Program-made: the position numbers and the translations under genes
Assembly: GCF_000455205.1 (NCBI RefSeq)
Contig: NZ_AUWQ01000065.1
Location: forward strand, 1-64,000
Direction of reading: 5' to 3'
DNA length: 64,000 nt
Source of the DNA: Mycobacterium sp. UM_CSW
GTDB lineage: Bacteria > Actinomycetota > Actinomycetes > Mycobacteriales > Mycobacteriaceae
In this document: one piece after another, positions 8,561-17,502 of the stretch
Numbering within the stretch: position 1 is the stretch's first letter
Layout: every line of letters starts with the position of its first letter
The notes under the pieces: model-generated
Database searches by the model: none
What the model saw: the letters and a program-made list of their open reading frames with translations, nothing else
Told to the model about the DNA's origin: nothing

Positions 8561-10695
8561 CCGCCGCCGGCCGCGCGACATTCCTGTCGGGCATCAGGGT
8601 TCTCCAACTGGGCGACGGGATCGCCGGCTCGGCCGCCGTGGCCCTGCTGGCTGACCTCGGAGCCGAGGCCACGAAGGTGGCAGGAGGGGCTGCGCCCGCC
8701 CGCGTGGGACCGGCGATCGCCACTGCGGCCGGTCCCGTCGCGGCGATCGACCTCACCCTCGACCGGAGAAAACGAGTCATCGAATCTCATTATTATTCAA
8801 GGGCATTGATCGACGAACACGACATCGTGATCGTCGACCACGGCACCGCCGCCGTCGCACCACCCGCCGCCGAGAACGCGGTTGTCGTGACGGTCAACCC
8901 GTTCGGCATTGACGGGCCGCGCTCGTCGCACCCCGGCGGCGAGCTCGTCGCGCAGGCCGCCGGCGGCATGCTCGCCACCATCGAGGGGTCGGACGGGGCA
9001 CCGGTCCCGGCGCCCGGTTACGTCGCGCTGAAGACGGCGGGAGCCGTAACCGCGCTCGCGGCATTGCATGGCCTCGATCGGCGCAACGACAGCCACGGTT
9101 CGGTGCTCGTTGACGTGTCGGTGCAGGAGGCGGTCGCGTTCACCGCTGCGCTGCCGGAATGCGCCCACGTGCTGTACGGGTGTCCCGGGCGGGCGGGCAG
9201 TGGCCGTTACCTCGCGCCGTCGGGACTGTTTCCCTGCCGCGACGGTCTGGTCCGCATCACGGCGGTCGAGAATCACCAGTGGCGGGGTTTGCTTGCGGCG
9301 CTGGGCCATCCGGACTGGGCCACCGGTCTCGACGAACGCCAGGCCCGCATCGACCACGCCGATGTGATCAACCAACACGTAACAGCCTGGGCGGCAACGC
9401 ATGACAAGGAAGAGTGCGCGGCAACACTACAAGCCAACGGCGTGCCGTCCACACCGGTGAATGCCGCCAAAGAGATTTTGGCATCACCGCAATTCGCCTT
9501 CCGCGGCACTTTCTCGACGACACAGCTCTGCGGTGTCGAAGTCCCCGTGCTTGAGTCGCCGTGGCTCACCTATGTCGGACAACGGTCGGATCACCGTCGC
9601 ACTGGCCGTCTGAGCGACTTGCGGATAGCCGAACTGACCCACGTCTTAGCCGGGCCGATCGTCGGTGCGCTGCTCGGTGCAATGGGCGCAAAGGTGTTGC
9701 GGCTCGAAGATCCTCAGCGCCTGGACATTTACCGGCGTACTGGTCCCTTCGCCCGGGGTAAGCCCGGCGTCAACCGCGGTGCGTATTTCGCGGTGGCCAA
9801 TCACTCCAAGCAAAGCCTGCTGATCGACCCGGCCCGCGCGGTGGATGACGTCGCCGCGGCGCTGTCCGACGCTGATGTCCTCATCGAAAACGTCGGCAGC
9901 GCGCGACTCGCCAGGCTCAAGGTGGAGCCCTCCGCCGTGGCCGGTTCGGGGAGGCTCGCCCTGCGGGTCTCCGGATTCGGCTCCGAAGGCCCCATGGCCG
10001 GATATCGGGTGTACGCCAACAACGTTCAGGCTTATGGTGGGTTGGCCGGATTGACGCTCGGACCGGATGGAGCTCCGGCACGGCTCGGCACCGTGATCGC
10101 TGACCCGCTGTCCTCGGTCGTGGCCGCCGCGGTGATCGCGGCGTGGGCCGTCGGGCCGGCACGTGACACCGGTGCGGTCATCGATCTCTCCATGGCCGAG
10201 GTCGTCGCGTCCACCGTGGCCGAGTTCGTCGCCGCAGCCGCGGCTGCGGGTAGCGCCGACGCCGGCGATTGCGGGCATCGCGGCGTCTATCGCGCCGCCG
10301 ACGGCCGCTGGGTCGCCATTGAAGTCGTGGACTCCGATGAGTGGAAATGCCTGGCAGAAATCTTTGGAGTATCGAATGATTCGGAACATCCCGCGATCCT
10401 GGAGAAGCTGGCGGGCCTGGTTGCCGCCGCGTCGGCCGACGAGGTGGCCGCGCGCCTGAGCGGGTCGGGTTTGCGCGCCGCGGCGGTGCAGCGGGCAGAG
10501 GACCTGGTTTCGGACCCGCACCTGGCGATTCGCGGATTCTTCCCGGAGATCGCTTACCCGGACCCGGACATCGGTACCGCACGTCTAGTCGGGCTGCCAT
10601 GGCGATTCGTCGGTCACGGCCCCATCCCGCTCATGCCGCCGCCGGCCCTGGGCAACGTGAACGCGCGCGAAGGAGGCATGACCAATGTCGGATGA
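8557..10695 (+). CDS. Tandem CaiB/BaiF (family III) CoA transferase fusion
   Basis: 712 aa, about twice the usual ~400, containing two class III CoA-transferase domains. The first begins GIRVLQLGDGIAGSAAVALLADLGAE; the second begins near residue 350 with LRIAELTHVLAGPIVGALLGAMGAK. Each keeps the Asp region that forms the acyl-enzyme (VLVDVS and AVIDLS). A fused intramolecular dimer is the likely form. It would move CoA between a donor thioester and a pathway acid. The ATG at 8557 overlaps the preceding stop; the longer open frame upstream is spurious. Confidence 0.85.
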   Translation: MTAAGRATFLSGIRVLQLGDGIAGSAAVALLADLGAEATKVAGGAAPARVGPAIATAAGPVAAIDLTLDRRKRVIESHYYSRALIDEHDIVIVDHGTAAVAPPAAENAVVVTVNPFGIDGPRSSHPGGELVAQAAGGMLATIEGSDGAPVPAPGYVALKTAGAVTALAALHGLDRRNDSHGSVLVDVSVQEAVAFTAALPECAHVLYGCPGRAGSGRYLAPSGLFPCRDGLVRITAVENHQWRGLLAALGHPDWATGLDERQARIDHADVINQHVTAWAATHDKEECAATLQANGVPSTPVNAAKEILASPQFAFRGTFSTTQLCGVEVPVLESPWLTYVGQRSDHRRTGRLSDLRIAELTHVLAGPIVGALLGAMGAKVLRLEDPQRLDIYRRTGPFARGKPGVNRGAYFAVANHSKQSLLIDPARAVDDVAAALSDADVLIENVGSARLARLKVEPSAVAGSGRLALRVSGFGSEGPMAGYRVYANNVQAYGGLAGLTLGPDGAPARLGTVIADPLSSVVAAAVIAAWAVGPARDTGAVIDLSMAEVVASTVAEFVAAAAAAGSADAGDCGHRGVYRAADGRWVAIEVVDSDEWKCLAEIFGVSNDSEHPAILEKLAGLVAAASADEVAARLSGSGLRAAAVQRAEDLVSDPHLAIRGFFPEIAYPDPDIGTARLVGLPWRFVGHGPIPLMPPPALGNVNAREGGMTNVG

Positions 10696-10915
10696 TCGCC
10701 GCGCGACTGTGTGGGCGTCGACCTTCGTTCCCGGGAAGTCACCGATCCCCGGCTACGGCCAGGACGGCTACAGCGTCGCCTGGGTCGACACCTCCGACGG
10801 GCGGCTGCAGATCTTGGTGTCCGGGCCGCGTCCGGTGCCCGGCACCGCCGGCCGAGTCGTCGAAAAGACAGTGGGGGACGACACCATCATCCTGTTCGAG
10901 GCGGAATCGGAATGA
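10685..10915 (+). CDS. Small OB-fold (DUF35-type) partner protein
   Basis: 76 aa, with strands matching the OB-fold half of DUF35 proteins (GYSVAWVDTSDGRLQILVSG .. VVEKTVGDDTIILFEA) but no zinc-ribbon cysteines. It overlaps the CoA transferase by 11 nt and the thiolase-like gene by 4 nt. DUF35 proteins next to thiolase-like genes act as binding partners in acyltransferase or retro-aldolase complexes (ChsH2/Ltp2 precedent), so this is probably the minimal accessory subunit of the protein at 10912. Confidence 0.7.
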   Translation: MSDDRRATVWASTFVPGKSPIPGYGQDGYSVAWVDTSDGRLQILVSGPRPVPGTAGRVVEKTVGDDTIILFEAESE

Positions 10916-12030
10916 CGGGCGCGCACATCGCCGGTATCGGCGTCACACCGTTCGGTAGGCATGCTGACACCGCGCTCGCCGCGCTCGGCGTCGCGGCCGC
11001 CGAGGCGGCACTCGCCGACGCGGGCATCGGTTACGACGCTGTGGGCGAGGTGTTCACGTCCTCCTCGATGGCGCCGCCCCAGACCGGACTCAAAGTCGCA
11101 CTTCGCTTGGGCCGCACCGGTGTTCCGGTGACCGCCATCGAGAGTGCCTCGGCGGGAGGCATGGTCGCCCTGCGGCACGCCGTGTGGGCGGTGGCATCCG
11201 GTCGCTGCGACACCGCGCTGGCGATCGGCTACGAGAAAACCACGGCGCTGGAACCCGGCGGCGTGGTGCCGGCGGCGGTCGACTTCTGGGATTCCTTTCC
11301 GCCGCAGATCCACTACGCCATCGAGGCGAATCGGTGGCTGTATGAGACAGGTTGCGCACCGGAGGTTTTCGGAGCCGTCGCGGCAAAGTCGTACAACCAG
11401 GCTCGTCTCAATCCATTGGCGGCGCGGCGCAATGACGACGAGGTCACCGTTGAGCAGGTGATGTCGGCGCGGATGGTGGCCGAGCCGCTCACCAAGATGA
11501 TGTGTCACGCGTCCGTCGACGGCGGCGCGGCGATCGTCGTGACCTCCGGGCAGCGGCCCCGATCCGTGGCGATCAACGCGATCGAGCAGAGCAGCTGGCC
11601 GCGGGACCCGGCCTGGCCACTGGCCGGTCCGTGTGTCGGCCCGCCGTCACAGATCGCGCTGACCGCTCGGCGCGCGTTCGAAGCGGCGCAGGCGGCGCCG
11701 GCCGACATCGGGGTGGTCTCCCTGCATGACATGTGCGCCAGCGAGGAGGTCACCGCGTTGATCGCGCTCGGCCTGGTCGAGGGCCGGGAGGTGGCCGAGC
11801 TCGCGTACTCAGGCGGGCTGGGATCCAAAGGCGAGCTGCCGACCAACACCGACGGCGGCTGCCTTGCACGCGGTCACGCGTTCGGTGCGACCGGCCTGGC
11901 GCAGGTCGCCGAGGTCGTCGGTCAGCTTCGGGGAGAGGCGGATTCGCGGCAAGTTGCCGATCCCCGCGTCGGGCTGGCGCAGGCGATGGGCGGCGGCGGG
12001 TCCTGCGTCGTGGCAGTGCTGGGCCGGTGA
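10912..12030 (+). CDS. Thiolase-like / lipid-transfer-type protein lacking the thiolase nucleophile
   Basis: 372-aa SCP2-thiolase-fold protein. Where catalytic thiolases have a nucleophilic Cys, it reads AIESASAGGMVAL, so no Cys is present. The C-terminal GHAFGATGLAQ motif (His) is kept. Together with the adjoining OB-fold protein this matches the Ltp2-DUF35 class, which performs retro-aldol cleavage of beta-hydroxyacyl-CoAs instead of thiolysis; other non-thiolytic roles are possible. ATG 10912 overlaps the previous stop. Two other such pairs occur at 41367-42925 and 57501-59101. Confidence 0.8.
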   Translation: MTGAHIAGIGVTPFGRHADTALAALGVAAAEAALADAGIGYDAVGEVFTSSSMAPPQTGLKVALRLGRTGVPVTAIESASAGGMVALRHAVWAVASGRCDTALAIGYEKTTALEPGGVVPAAVDFWDSFPPQIHYAIEANRWLYETGCAPEVFGAVAAKSYNQARLNPLAARRNDDEVTVEQVMSARMVAEPLTKMMCHASVDGGAAIVVTSGQRPRSVAINAIEQSSWPRDPAWPLAGPCVGPPSQIALTARRAFEAAQAAPADIGVVSLHDMCASEEVTALIALGLVEGREVAELAYSGGLGSKGELPTNTDGGCLARGHAFGATGLAQVAEVVGQLRGEADSRQVADPRVGLAQAMGGGGSCVVAVLGR

Positions 12031-12092
12031 TTGGCGGGCATGTCGATGGGTTGGTCGCGACGCAGATTCGATTACCGGAGTGAGGTAGATCG

Positions 12093-13307
12093 ATGATGGT
12101 TCTTGATGATCCGGTGCAGTTCTTCGGGCCCGAGGCGCTCCAGGATCCGTATCCGTTGTATGACCGGATGCGTGCCGAGGCGCCGGTGCATCGCATCGGG
12201 AGCTCGGCGTTCTACGCGGTGTGCGGGTGGGATGCCGTGCTGGATGCCGTCGAACGTGTGGACGATTTTTCGTCGAACCTCACCGCGACCATGGTCTATC
12301 ACGACGACGGGACGGTCGCCCCGTTCGAGATGGGTCCGCCCGGCGACCCCTCTCACGCGTTGGCCACCGCGGATGATCCGGTGCACGCCATGCACCGAAA
12401 GATCCTGCTACCGCACCTGTCCGCGAAGAGGGTCCGCATCATCGAGGAGTTCGCCGCCCATACCGCCGACCGGTTGTGGAGCGAGCATCTGCGCGGCGAC
12501 CGGATCGAATGGATGAGCGCGATGGCCAACCGGCTCCCGATGATGGTGGTGGCCAGACTGCTGGGTCTCCCCGACGGTGACGTCGACACGCTCATTCGCC
12601 TCGGTTACGCCACCACGACCCTGCTCGACGGGATCGTCACGCAGACACAGCTCGAAGCCGCCGGAGCCGCGGCGATGGAACTGTCCGGCTATGTAGTGGA
12701 ACATTTCGAAAAGGCAAGTGTTGAAGCCGAACACGGCCTGATGGCGGACCTGGCGCAGCGCTGTGCGGCCGGCGAGCTGGAGCGCCACCCGGCGCTGACG
12801 ATTATGCTCACCCTGTTCAGCGCCGCCGGCGAATCCACTGCATCACTGTTGGGAAGCGCGGCATGGATTCTCACCGACCGCCCCGAAATCCAAAGCCGGG
12901 TTCGTGACAATCCCGAGCTGCTGGGCGCCTTCATCGAAGAGGTATTGCGCTACGAGGCGCCGTTTCGGGGCCACTACCGCCACGTGATGCGCGATACCAC
13001 GCTCGGCGGCGTCGAGGTGCCCGCCGATTCCCATCTGCTGCTGATGTGGGGAGCGGCCAATCGCGATCCCGCGCACTTCGAGGCGCCAGACGAATTCCGC
13101 CTCGACCGCAGCAACGCCAAGGGACACGTGACCTTCGGCAGGGGAGTGCACTTCTGCCTGGGGGCCGCGTTGGCCCGCCTGGAGGCCAAGATCGTGTTGG
13201 GGATGCTGGTCGAGCGCACCAAGTGGGTGGAGGCCACTGACGTCGGAGAGTGGTTGCCCAGCATTCTCGTTCGGCGACGGGAGCATCTGGAGTTGGCCGC
13301 CCGTTAG
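12093..13307 (+). CDS. Cytochrome P450
   Basis: Soluble bacterial P450, 404 aa. The heme loop FGRGVHFCLGAAL places the Cys ligand near residue 355. The I-helix oxygen-activation motif AAGEST and the K-helix EEVLRY (ExxR) are present. It is 62 nt downstream of the thiolase-like gene on the same strand. No 27-bp operator copy was found between them, so it is probably the last gene of the 4985 operon. No redox partner is encoded beside it. Confidence 0.9.
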   Translation: MMVLDDPVQFFGPEALQDPYPLYDRMRAEAPVHRIGSSAFYAVCGWDAVLDAVERVDDFSSNLTATMVYHDDGTVAPFEMGPPGDPSHALATADDPVHAMHRKILLPHLSAKRVRIIEEFAAHTADRLWSEHLRGDRIEWMSAMANRLPMMVVARLLGLPDGDVDTLIRLGYATTTLLDGIVTQTQLEAAGAAAMELSGYVVEHFEKASVEAEHGLMADLAQRCAAGELERHPALTIMLTLFSAAGESTASLLGSAAWILTDRPEIQSRVRDNPELLGAFIEEVLRYEAPFRGHYRHVMRDTTLGGVEVPADSHLLLMWGAANRDPAHFEAPDEFRLDRSNAKGHVTFGRGVHFCLGAALARLEAKIVLGMLVERTKWVEATDVGEWLPSILVRRREHLELAAR

Positions 13308-13313
13308 CGGCTT

Positions 13314-13468
13314 TCAGCCGATGGCGCCGCTGTCTTTGAGCGCGGCGATTCGCTCCCACTCGCCACCGAGTTCCATGAGCGCCACGGCGTGTTCGGCGAA
13401 CGCATTGGGACAGTCCAGGAGCCTGTGTGGTTGGCGCGGTGGAAGGCGATGAGCGGGTTGTGCGGTGT
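13314..13468 (-). pseudogene. Remnant of a CaiB/BaiF CoA transferase
   Basis: Read on the minus strand, one end encodes TPHNPLIAFHRAN and the other, after a frame change, AFAEHAVALMELGGEWERIA then LKDSGAIG and a stop. The intact transferase at 14956-16179 has TPHNPLTGFYRTSDN and EFAEHTEALLLELGKDWDDI then LKDSGTIA at the matching places. The sequence between (over 100 codons) is gone. It is therefore a deleted copy of the neighbouring gene, abutting the 3' end of the phosphotransferase-like gene. Confidence 0.75.
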
Positions 13469-14808
13469 CAGCGGCCGAGCAACTGCGCCAGGGGTATCAG
13501 CGGCTGCACGCCCCCACCGCGATTGAGAACTGGTTCTAGCAAACGCATTTGCCGCATGATGCGGCGGTGGAACAGCCGAATGAGTTCGGCGTCCATGTTC
13601 TCGGGAGCCCGCAACACAAATGCCTCCAAGGCCTCATCGCCCGCACGCCAGTCGGCGCACCGGGAGCCAAGCAGATGCTCAATATCGTCAAGGTTTTCGG
13701 ATTCGATCGCGGAATCGTGCCGACAGCAATCGGCAACGTAGCGTGCGGTTTGCGCGGTTTGACGCCGGCGAAAGCGCTCAACTTCGGTCTCGGCGGGCAA
13801 ATCCTCGATGATGGGCGCCAATGCGTCGATAAGGCCGCCGTGCCGGACATCTGCCGGCGGCGGAAGTCGGTAATCGCCGAGGGCGAGGCCCTCGACGGCG
13901 GCCATTGCTTCGACGGCGTTGAGCGAGCATTGCTGAAACCACTCCTCATATTGCAGCAAGTCACTCATCGGAAAAGGGTTGTGCAAGACCATCACCAACG
14001 AGAGAGGTGTGGTGAGTGAGAACTGCGCGGTGTGGAACTCGACCACCGGCAGGTCCAGTTCTACGCCGGAGACCTCCTCATAGCGCCGAAACGCGCGCTC
14101 GAGGTCGCCGAAGGGCTCCGAGATGTCGCGCAGGCGCAGTCCTGCCAGGTCATGCGCGGTGTCGCCGAGGTAGGCCAGTTCGACGTCGAGCAGTCCGGTC
14201 ACGCGCCCATCGGCGAACATGAACTGCCCTGGATCGCCCAGGACGAAGCGAGGGTCGAACCGATGCGCGGGAATGTGGCGGCGGATCCAGCCGATGCCGA
14301 ACTCGAGAAACGGTTCGGGGCGCTTTTTGGTAGACCGGTACCGCGCGACGGACTCTTCGAAGCTCGACAACGCTTGCTGCTGAGGGTCTTTGGGTAACTT
14401 AAGTCCGACGGCGGAGAATTCACCTGGATCCAGCCGATGGATCCGCGCAAGGATTTCCATGTATTCGTCGATGACCGAGTTGCGCTCTGTTGCGCTCGGT
14501 GAGGTTGACAGATTGCTGGCGCCGGACAAGCGATCCATCACGATGGCCGGTGGCGCGTCAATCCGACCGTGAATGTGTGGAACTGGGATTCCTTGCTTCT
14601 CCAGAGCTTCAAGGACTTCCGCTTCCCGATAGGTGGACATCGAGAACTCCATGCCCACGCGGTCGCCACGCACATACAGCGGCATGACTGTGCCGTCACG
14701 TTCGACGTCGGCGAACCAGGCTGGACGCCAACGTGGTTGACGCTCGAAGGCTCGCACGGGCCCGAGGTTACTCTCGAGCCAGCTTCGTACCGCCTCATCG
14801 GGTGTCAT
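13468..14808 (-). CDS. Aminoglycoside-phosphotransferase-fold (APH) family protein
   Basis: 446 aa. The kinase-like C-lobe is recognisable: LGDPGQFMFADGRVTGLLD, then VELAYLGDTAHDLAGLRLRD, corresponding to the catalytic loop and the metal-binding D-x-E region. The catalytic loop is altered: the usual HGD start is LGD and the canonical Asn is replaced in a shortened DPGQF. Activity is therefore uncertain. APH-fold proteins in mycobacterial acyl-CoA clusters (related to the ACAD10 N-terminal domain) may phosphorylate hydroxyacyl groups; drug resistance is not implied. ATG 14808 lies 1 nt after the stop of a 32-codon SDR remnant. Confidence 0.75.
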   Translation of the reverse strand: MTPDEAVRSWLESNLGPVRAFERQPRWRPAWFADVERDGTVMPLYVRGDRVGMEFSMSTYREAEVLEALEKQGIPVPHIHGRIDAPPAIVMDRLSGASNLSTSPSATERNSVIDEYMEILARIHRLDPGEFSAVGLKLPKDPQQQALSSFEESVARYRSTKKRPEPFLEFGIGWIRRHIPAHRFDPRFVLGDPGQFMFADGRVTGLLDVELAYLGDTAHDLAGLRLRDISEPFGDLERAFRRYEEVSGVELDLPVVEFHTAQFSLTTPLSLVMVLHNPFPMSDLLQYEEWFQQCSLNAVEAMAAVEGLALGDYRLPPPADVRHGGLIDALAPIIEDLPAETEVERFRRRQTAQTARYVADCCRHDSAIESENLDDIEHLLGSRCADWRAGDEALEAFVLRAPENMDAELIRLFHRRIMRQMRLLEPVLNRGGGVQPLIPLAQLLGR

Positions 14809-14809
14809 G

Positions 14810-14908
14810 TCAGCTGGTGCCCTCGTCGGCGAGATGGACTGCGTGACCGCGTCGTTGTCCGCGCGCGGCGCCCGTGACGACCGCTACTTTGCCGATAACG
14901 CGATTCAT
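14810..14908 (-). pseudogene. Truncated mycofactocin-type SDR N-terminus (32-codon ORF)
   Basis: ATG 14908 follows GGAGGAAGC. The ORF encodes an SDR nucleotide-binding start (GKVAVVTGAARGQ then HAVHLADEG) and stops at 14810, 1 nt before the ATG of the phosphotransferase-like gene. The intact SDR at 29435 has GKVAVITGAARGQ and HAIHLADEG. It is either a decayed gene or now serves as a translated leader that couples ribosomes into the downstream gene. Too short to fold as an enzyme. Confidence 0.75.
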
Positions 14909-14955
14909 GTGCTTCCTCCGTTGTTGGCTCTTTCGCCGTCAGGCCATGAAGGTCG

Positions 14956-16179
14956 TCACGCGATGGTTCCGCTGTCCTTGAGCACAATGATGTCGTCCCA
15001 GTCCTTGCCCAGTTCGAGTAACAGCGCTTCGGTATGTTCCGCGAACTCCGGCGACGGCCCGAGCCGCAGCGGGGTCTCGTCGAAGAGCACTGGGCTAGCC
15101 ACCAATTCGTACGACTCGGTATCACCATCAACGGATACGATGCCGCCGTTGGCACGCACCTGAGGGTCGGTTGCCACCTCGGCGGTGTTGAGCACCGGCG
15201 CCCACTGGCCGTCGAAATCCGCGAGCGCCTTGCGCCAGTGGTCGAGTGGCTCCGCAGCGATGACCTTGCGCAGCACGGCGATGGCTGCATCGGCGTTCTT
15301 GGCGAGCAGCTCATGGCTGGCGAACCGTTCGTCCGCCCCAAGTTCGGGAACCCCGACCCGCGCACAGAAGTCGGCGAAGTACCGAAAAGCCTGCAGCATG
15401 GACAACCCCAGGAACCTGTTGTCGCTGGTGCGGTAGAAGCCGGTGAGCGGGTTGTGCGGTGTCACGTTGGCGCCGGCCGGGTTCGCAACCCACGGCTCGC
15501 CGCTGACCAGGGCGGCGTTCACCGCGACGCCCATCGCCCAGACACCCACGCCGAGCAGTGAGATGTCCACCGTGCGCGGCACGCCGGTGCGCTCGCGTTG
15601 GAAGAGCGCGGCGGCAATGCCGCCCGCGATCGTCATGCCGCCAATCGAATCGCCGTAGGCCGGACCGGGTTGGGCAACAACGCCATTCAGATCACTGGGG
15701 GTGGTGCTGGCGGCCCCGGCGGCACGACTCCAGAACCCGGTCATGTCATAGCCGCCCTTCCGGCCATCATCCCCGAGGGGGCCGTAGGCGCTGCCGCGCG
15801 CGTAGATGATGTCGGGGTTGGCCGCACGCAGGTCGTCGACATCGATCTTGAGCTTCGCGCGCGCGTCCGGCAGGAAGTTGGTCAGGAAGACGTCACTGTT
15901 CCGGGCGATCTCCATCAACAGCTCATGGCCGTCGGGGGTCGAGATATCCAGCGCGACGGACCGCTTCCCCCGGTTGGCGTGTTCCATCACGGGGTTGCGC
16001 GGACCATCGATGGTGATCTTGCCGAGCTGCCGCAGGCCGCGCTGCGAATCGCCGGTGCGGGGATGCTCGATTTTCACGACGTCGGCGCCCCAGTCGGCCA
16101 GGACGGCTCCCGCGGCGGGGACGAACGTCCATTGCGCGACCTCCAGGACGCGCACGCCCGCCATCGGTCCGCCCATCAT
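14956..16179 (-). CDS. CaiB/BaiF family CoA transferase
   Basis: Single-domain class III CoA transferase, 407 aa. The N-terminus GVRVLEVAQWTFVPAAGAVLADWGADVVKIEHP is canonical, and the catalytic Asp is in PRTVDISLLG. It follows the P450 at 16188 by 8 nt in the same operon, suggesting CoA activation of an acid made by that P450. ATG 16179 has GAGGGG upstream. Its C-terminus is the template for recognising the remnant at 13314-13468. Confidence 0.87.
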   Translation of the reverse strand: MMGGPMAGVRVLEVAQWTFVPAAGAVLADWGADVVKIEHPRTGDSQRGLRQLGKITIDGPRNPVMEHANRGKRSVALDISTPDGHELLMEIARNSDVFLTNFLPDARAKLKIDVDDLRAANPDIIYARGSAYGPLGDDGRKGGYDMTGFWSRAAGAASTTPSDLNGVVAQPGPAYGDSIGGMTIAGGIAAALFQRERTGVPRTVDISLLGVGVWAMGVAVNAALVSGEPWVANPAGANVTPHNPLTGFYRTSDNRFLGLSMLQAFRYFADFCARVGVPELGADERFASHELLAKNADAAIAVLRKVIAAEPLDHWRKALADFDGQWAPVLNTAEVATDPQVRANGGIVSVDGDTESYELVASPVLFDETPLRLGPSPEFAEHTEALLLELGKDWDDIIVLKDSGTIA

Positions 16180-16187
16180 TAAGCCCC

Positions 16188-17393
16188 TCAGCGGTAGTCG
16201 AGTACGACAGGCAGGTGATCGTGCGTGTGCACCAATGTCGACACGCGGGGCACGCGGTCGCCGACCACGTGAATCCCCTTGGCACGCCGCGCCACTTCCT
16301 CCAGGAGCAGACGAGCTTCGCGTCGGGCCAGGGCGGCGCCCATGCAGAAGTGCTCGCCGACCCCGAAGCCGAGGTGATTGGCGGCGTCCTGGCGGTGGAT
16401 GTCGAACTGTTCGGCGGTCGGGCCCCAGTGCTCTTGGTCGCGGTTCGCGGAGGCGTAGGCGAGCAGCACCCCGTCGCCTTCCTTGATGTCCGAGCCGCGC
16501 AGGCGAACGTCGCGCGCCGCCTGCCGGGCCATGCTCATCACCGGCGTCCAGTAACGCAGCACCTCCTCGACCGCGTTGCCGCTGAGGTTCGGGTCGGCGA
16601 ACATTACTGCGGATTGGTCGGGATGCGCGTCGAGACAGTCCGCGATTCCCGCGATCAGGCTCTGCGTCGTCTCGCTGCCGGCGGCGAGCAAGGTGAGCGC
16701 GTAGATCATCACCTGCATCTCGTTGAAGGGTTCTCCGTCCACGGTCACCTCCGTGAGCAGCGTGAGCAGATCGTCCTGCGGACGTTCCTTGCGTTCGGCG
16801 ACGAGCCCCATCAGGTAGGGTCCGATGTGCTCGAAGATGAACGCGTAGTCCTCACCGCTCGCGGCTCCGCCACCGACGTTCGCGATCGTGGTCGCCCACC
16901 CGGCGACCTTGGACCAGTCCTCCTCGGGCACTCCCAGCAGGTAGGCGAACACATATACGGGGATGGGCTCGGCGACTCGTTGAATCCAGTCGAATTCACC
17001 GTCCGGCAGACCGTCGAGCACGTCGTTGACGACCTGGCGGACCCGCGCCTCCATCTTCGCGACCGCGGCCGGTGTGAACCGCACACCAACGGCTTTGCGG
17101 TGCACCCGGTGCACCGGCGGATCCATGAACATGATGCCGCGGTTCCCGTACCCCTGGGGTTCGCGGCCCTCCCGGTGCGCGATCAGGTCCATCATGATCC
17201 CGATGCGCTCCGACTTGAACTTCTCGGGTCGAGCGGAGATGTTTTTGATGTCGTCATATTTGGTGATCACCCAGAACTTGCCCTCGACGTACCAGTGCAC
17301 GGGATCGTGTTCGCGCAACTGCGCGAACGTGGCGTTCGGGTCGCCCAGATAGAACGCCGGCTCGTCGAAGCGGGCCGCTGTGATCGTCACCAT
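16188..17393 (-). CDS. Cytochrome P450
   Basis: 401 aa. The heme loop GFGVGEHFCMGAAL puts the Cys ligand near residue 350; the I-helix has AAGSETT and the K-helix EEVLRYWTP. It starts at ATG 17393 (a TTG further upstream would lie inside the operator). No strong Shine-Dalgarno precedes it. Operator site 4 begins 9 nt upstream of the start. It leads the leftward operon P450, CoA transferase, SDR remnant, APH-like gene. Confidence 0.9.
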   Translation of the reverse strand: MVTITAARFDEPAFYLGDPNATFAQLREHDPVHWYVEGKFWVITKYDDIKNISARPEKFKSERIGIMMDLIAHREGREPQGYGNRGIMFMDPPVHRVHRKAVGVRFTPAAVAKMEARVRQVVNDVLDGLPDGEFDWIQRVAEPIPVYVFAYLLGVPEEDWSKVAGWATTIANVGGGAASGEDYAFIFEHIGPYLMGLVAERKERPQDDLLTLLTEVTVDGEPFNEMQVMIYALTLLAAGSETTQSLIAGIADCLDAHPDQSAVMFADPNLSGNAVEEVLRYWTPVMSMARQAARDVRLRGSDIKEGDGVLLAYASANRDQEHWGPTAEQFDIHRQDAANHLGFGVGEHFCMGAALARREARLLLEEVARRAKGIHVVGDRVPRVSTLVHTHDHLPVVLDYR

Positions 17394-17401
17394 AAGACTG
17401 A

Positions 17402-17428
17402 ACAATAGAACATCGACTGTTAATCTGC
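17402..17428. promoter_or_regulatory. Candidate operator, site 4
   Basis: Triplets ACA, ACA, TGT, TGC at 8-bp spacing, 9 nt upstream of the P450 start at 17393. Its left half GAACAATAG is identical to the left half of site 13. Confidence 0.65.
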
Positions 17429-17469
17429 GAGTAGCCCTCCGCTCAGCCGAGGCGCCCGCCCAGGCATTG

Positions 17470-17496
17470 GCAGAAGAACAAATTCTGTTTTATTGT
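17470..17496. promoter_or_regulatory. Candidate operator, site 5
   Basis: Triplets GCA, ACA, TGT, TGT at 8-bp spacing. It ends only 6 nt before the GTG start of the CoA transferase at 17503, so it would cover the promoter or even the transcription start of that gene. With site 4 it gives this divergent region two operators, one per gene. Confidence 0.65.
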
Positions 17497-17502
17497 TGCA
17501 TA

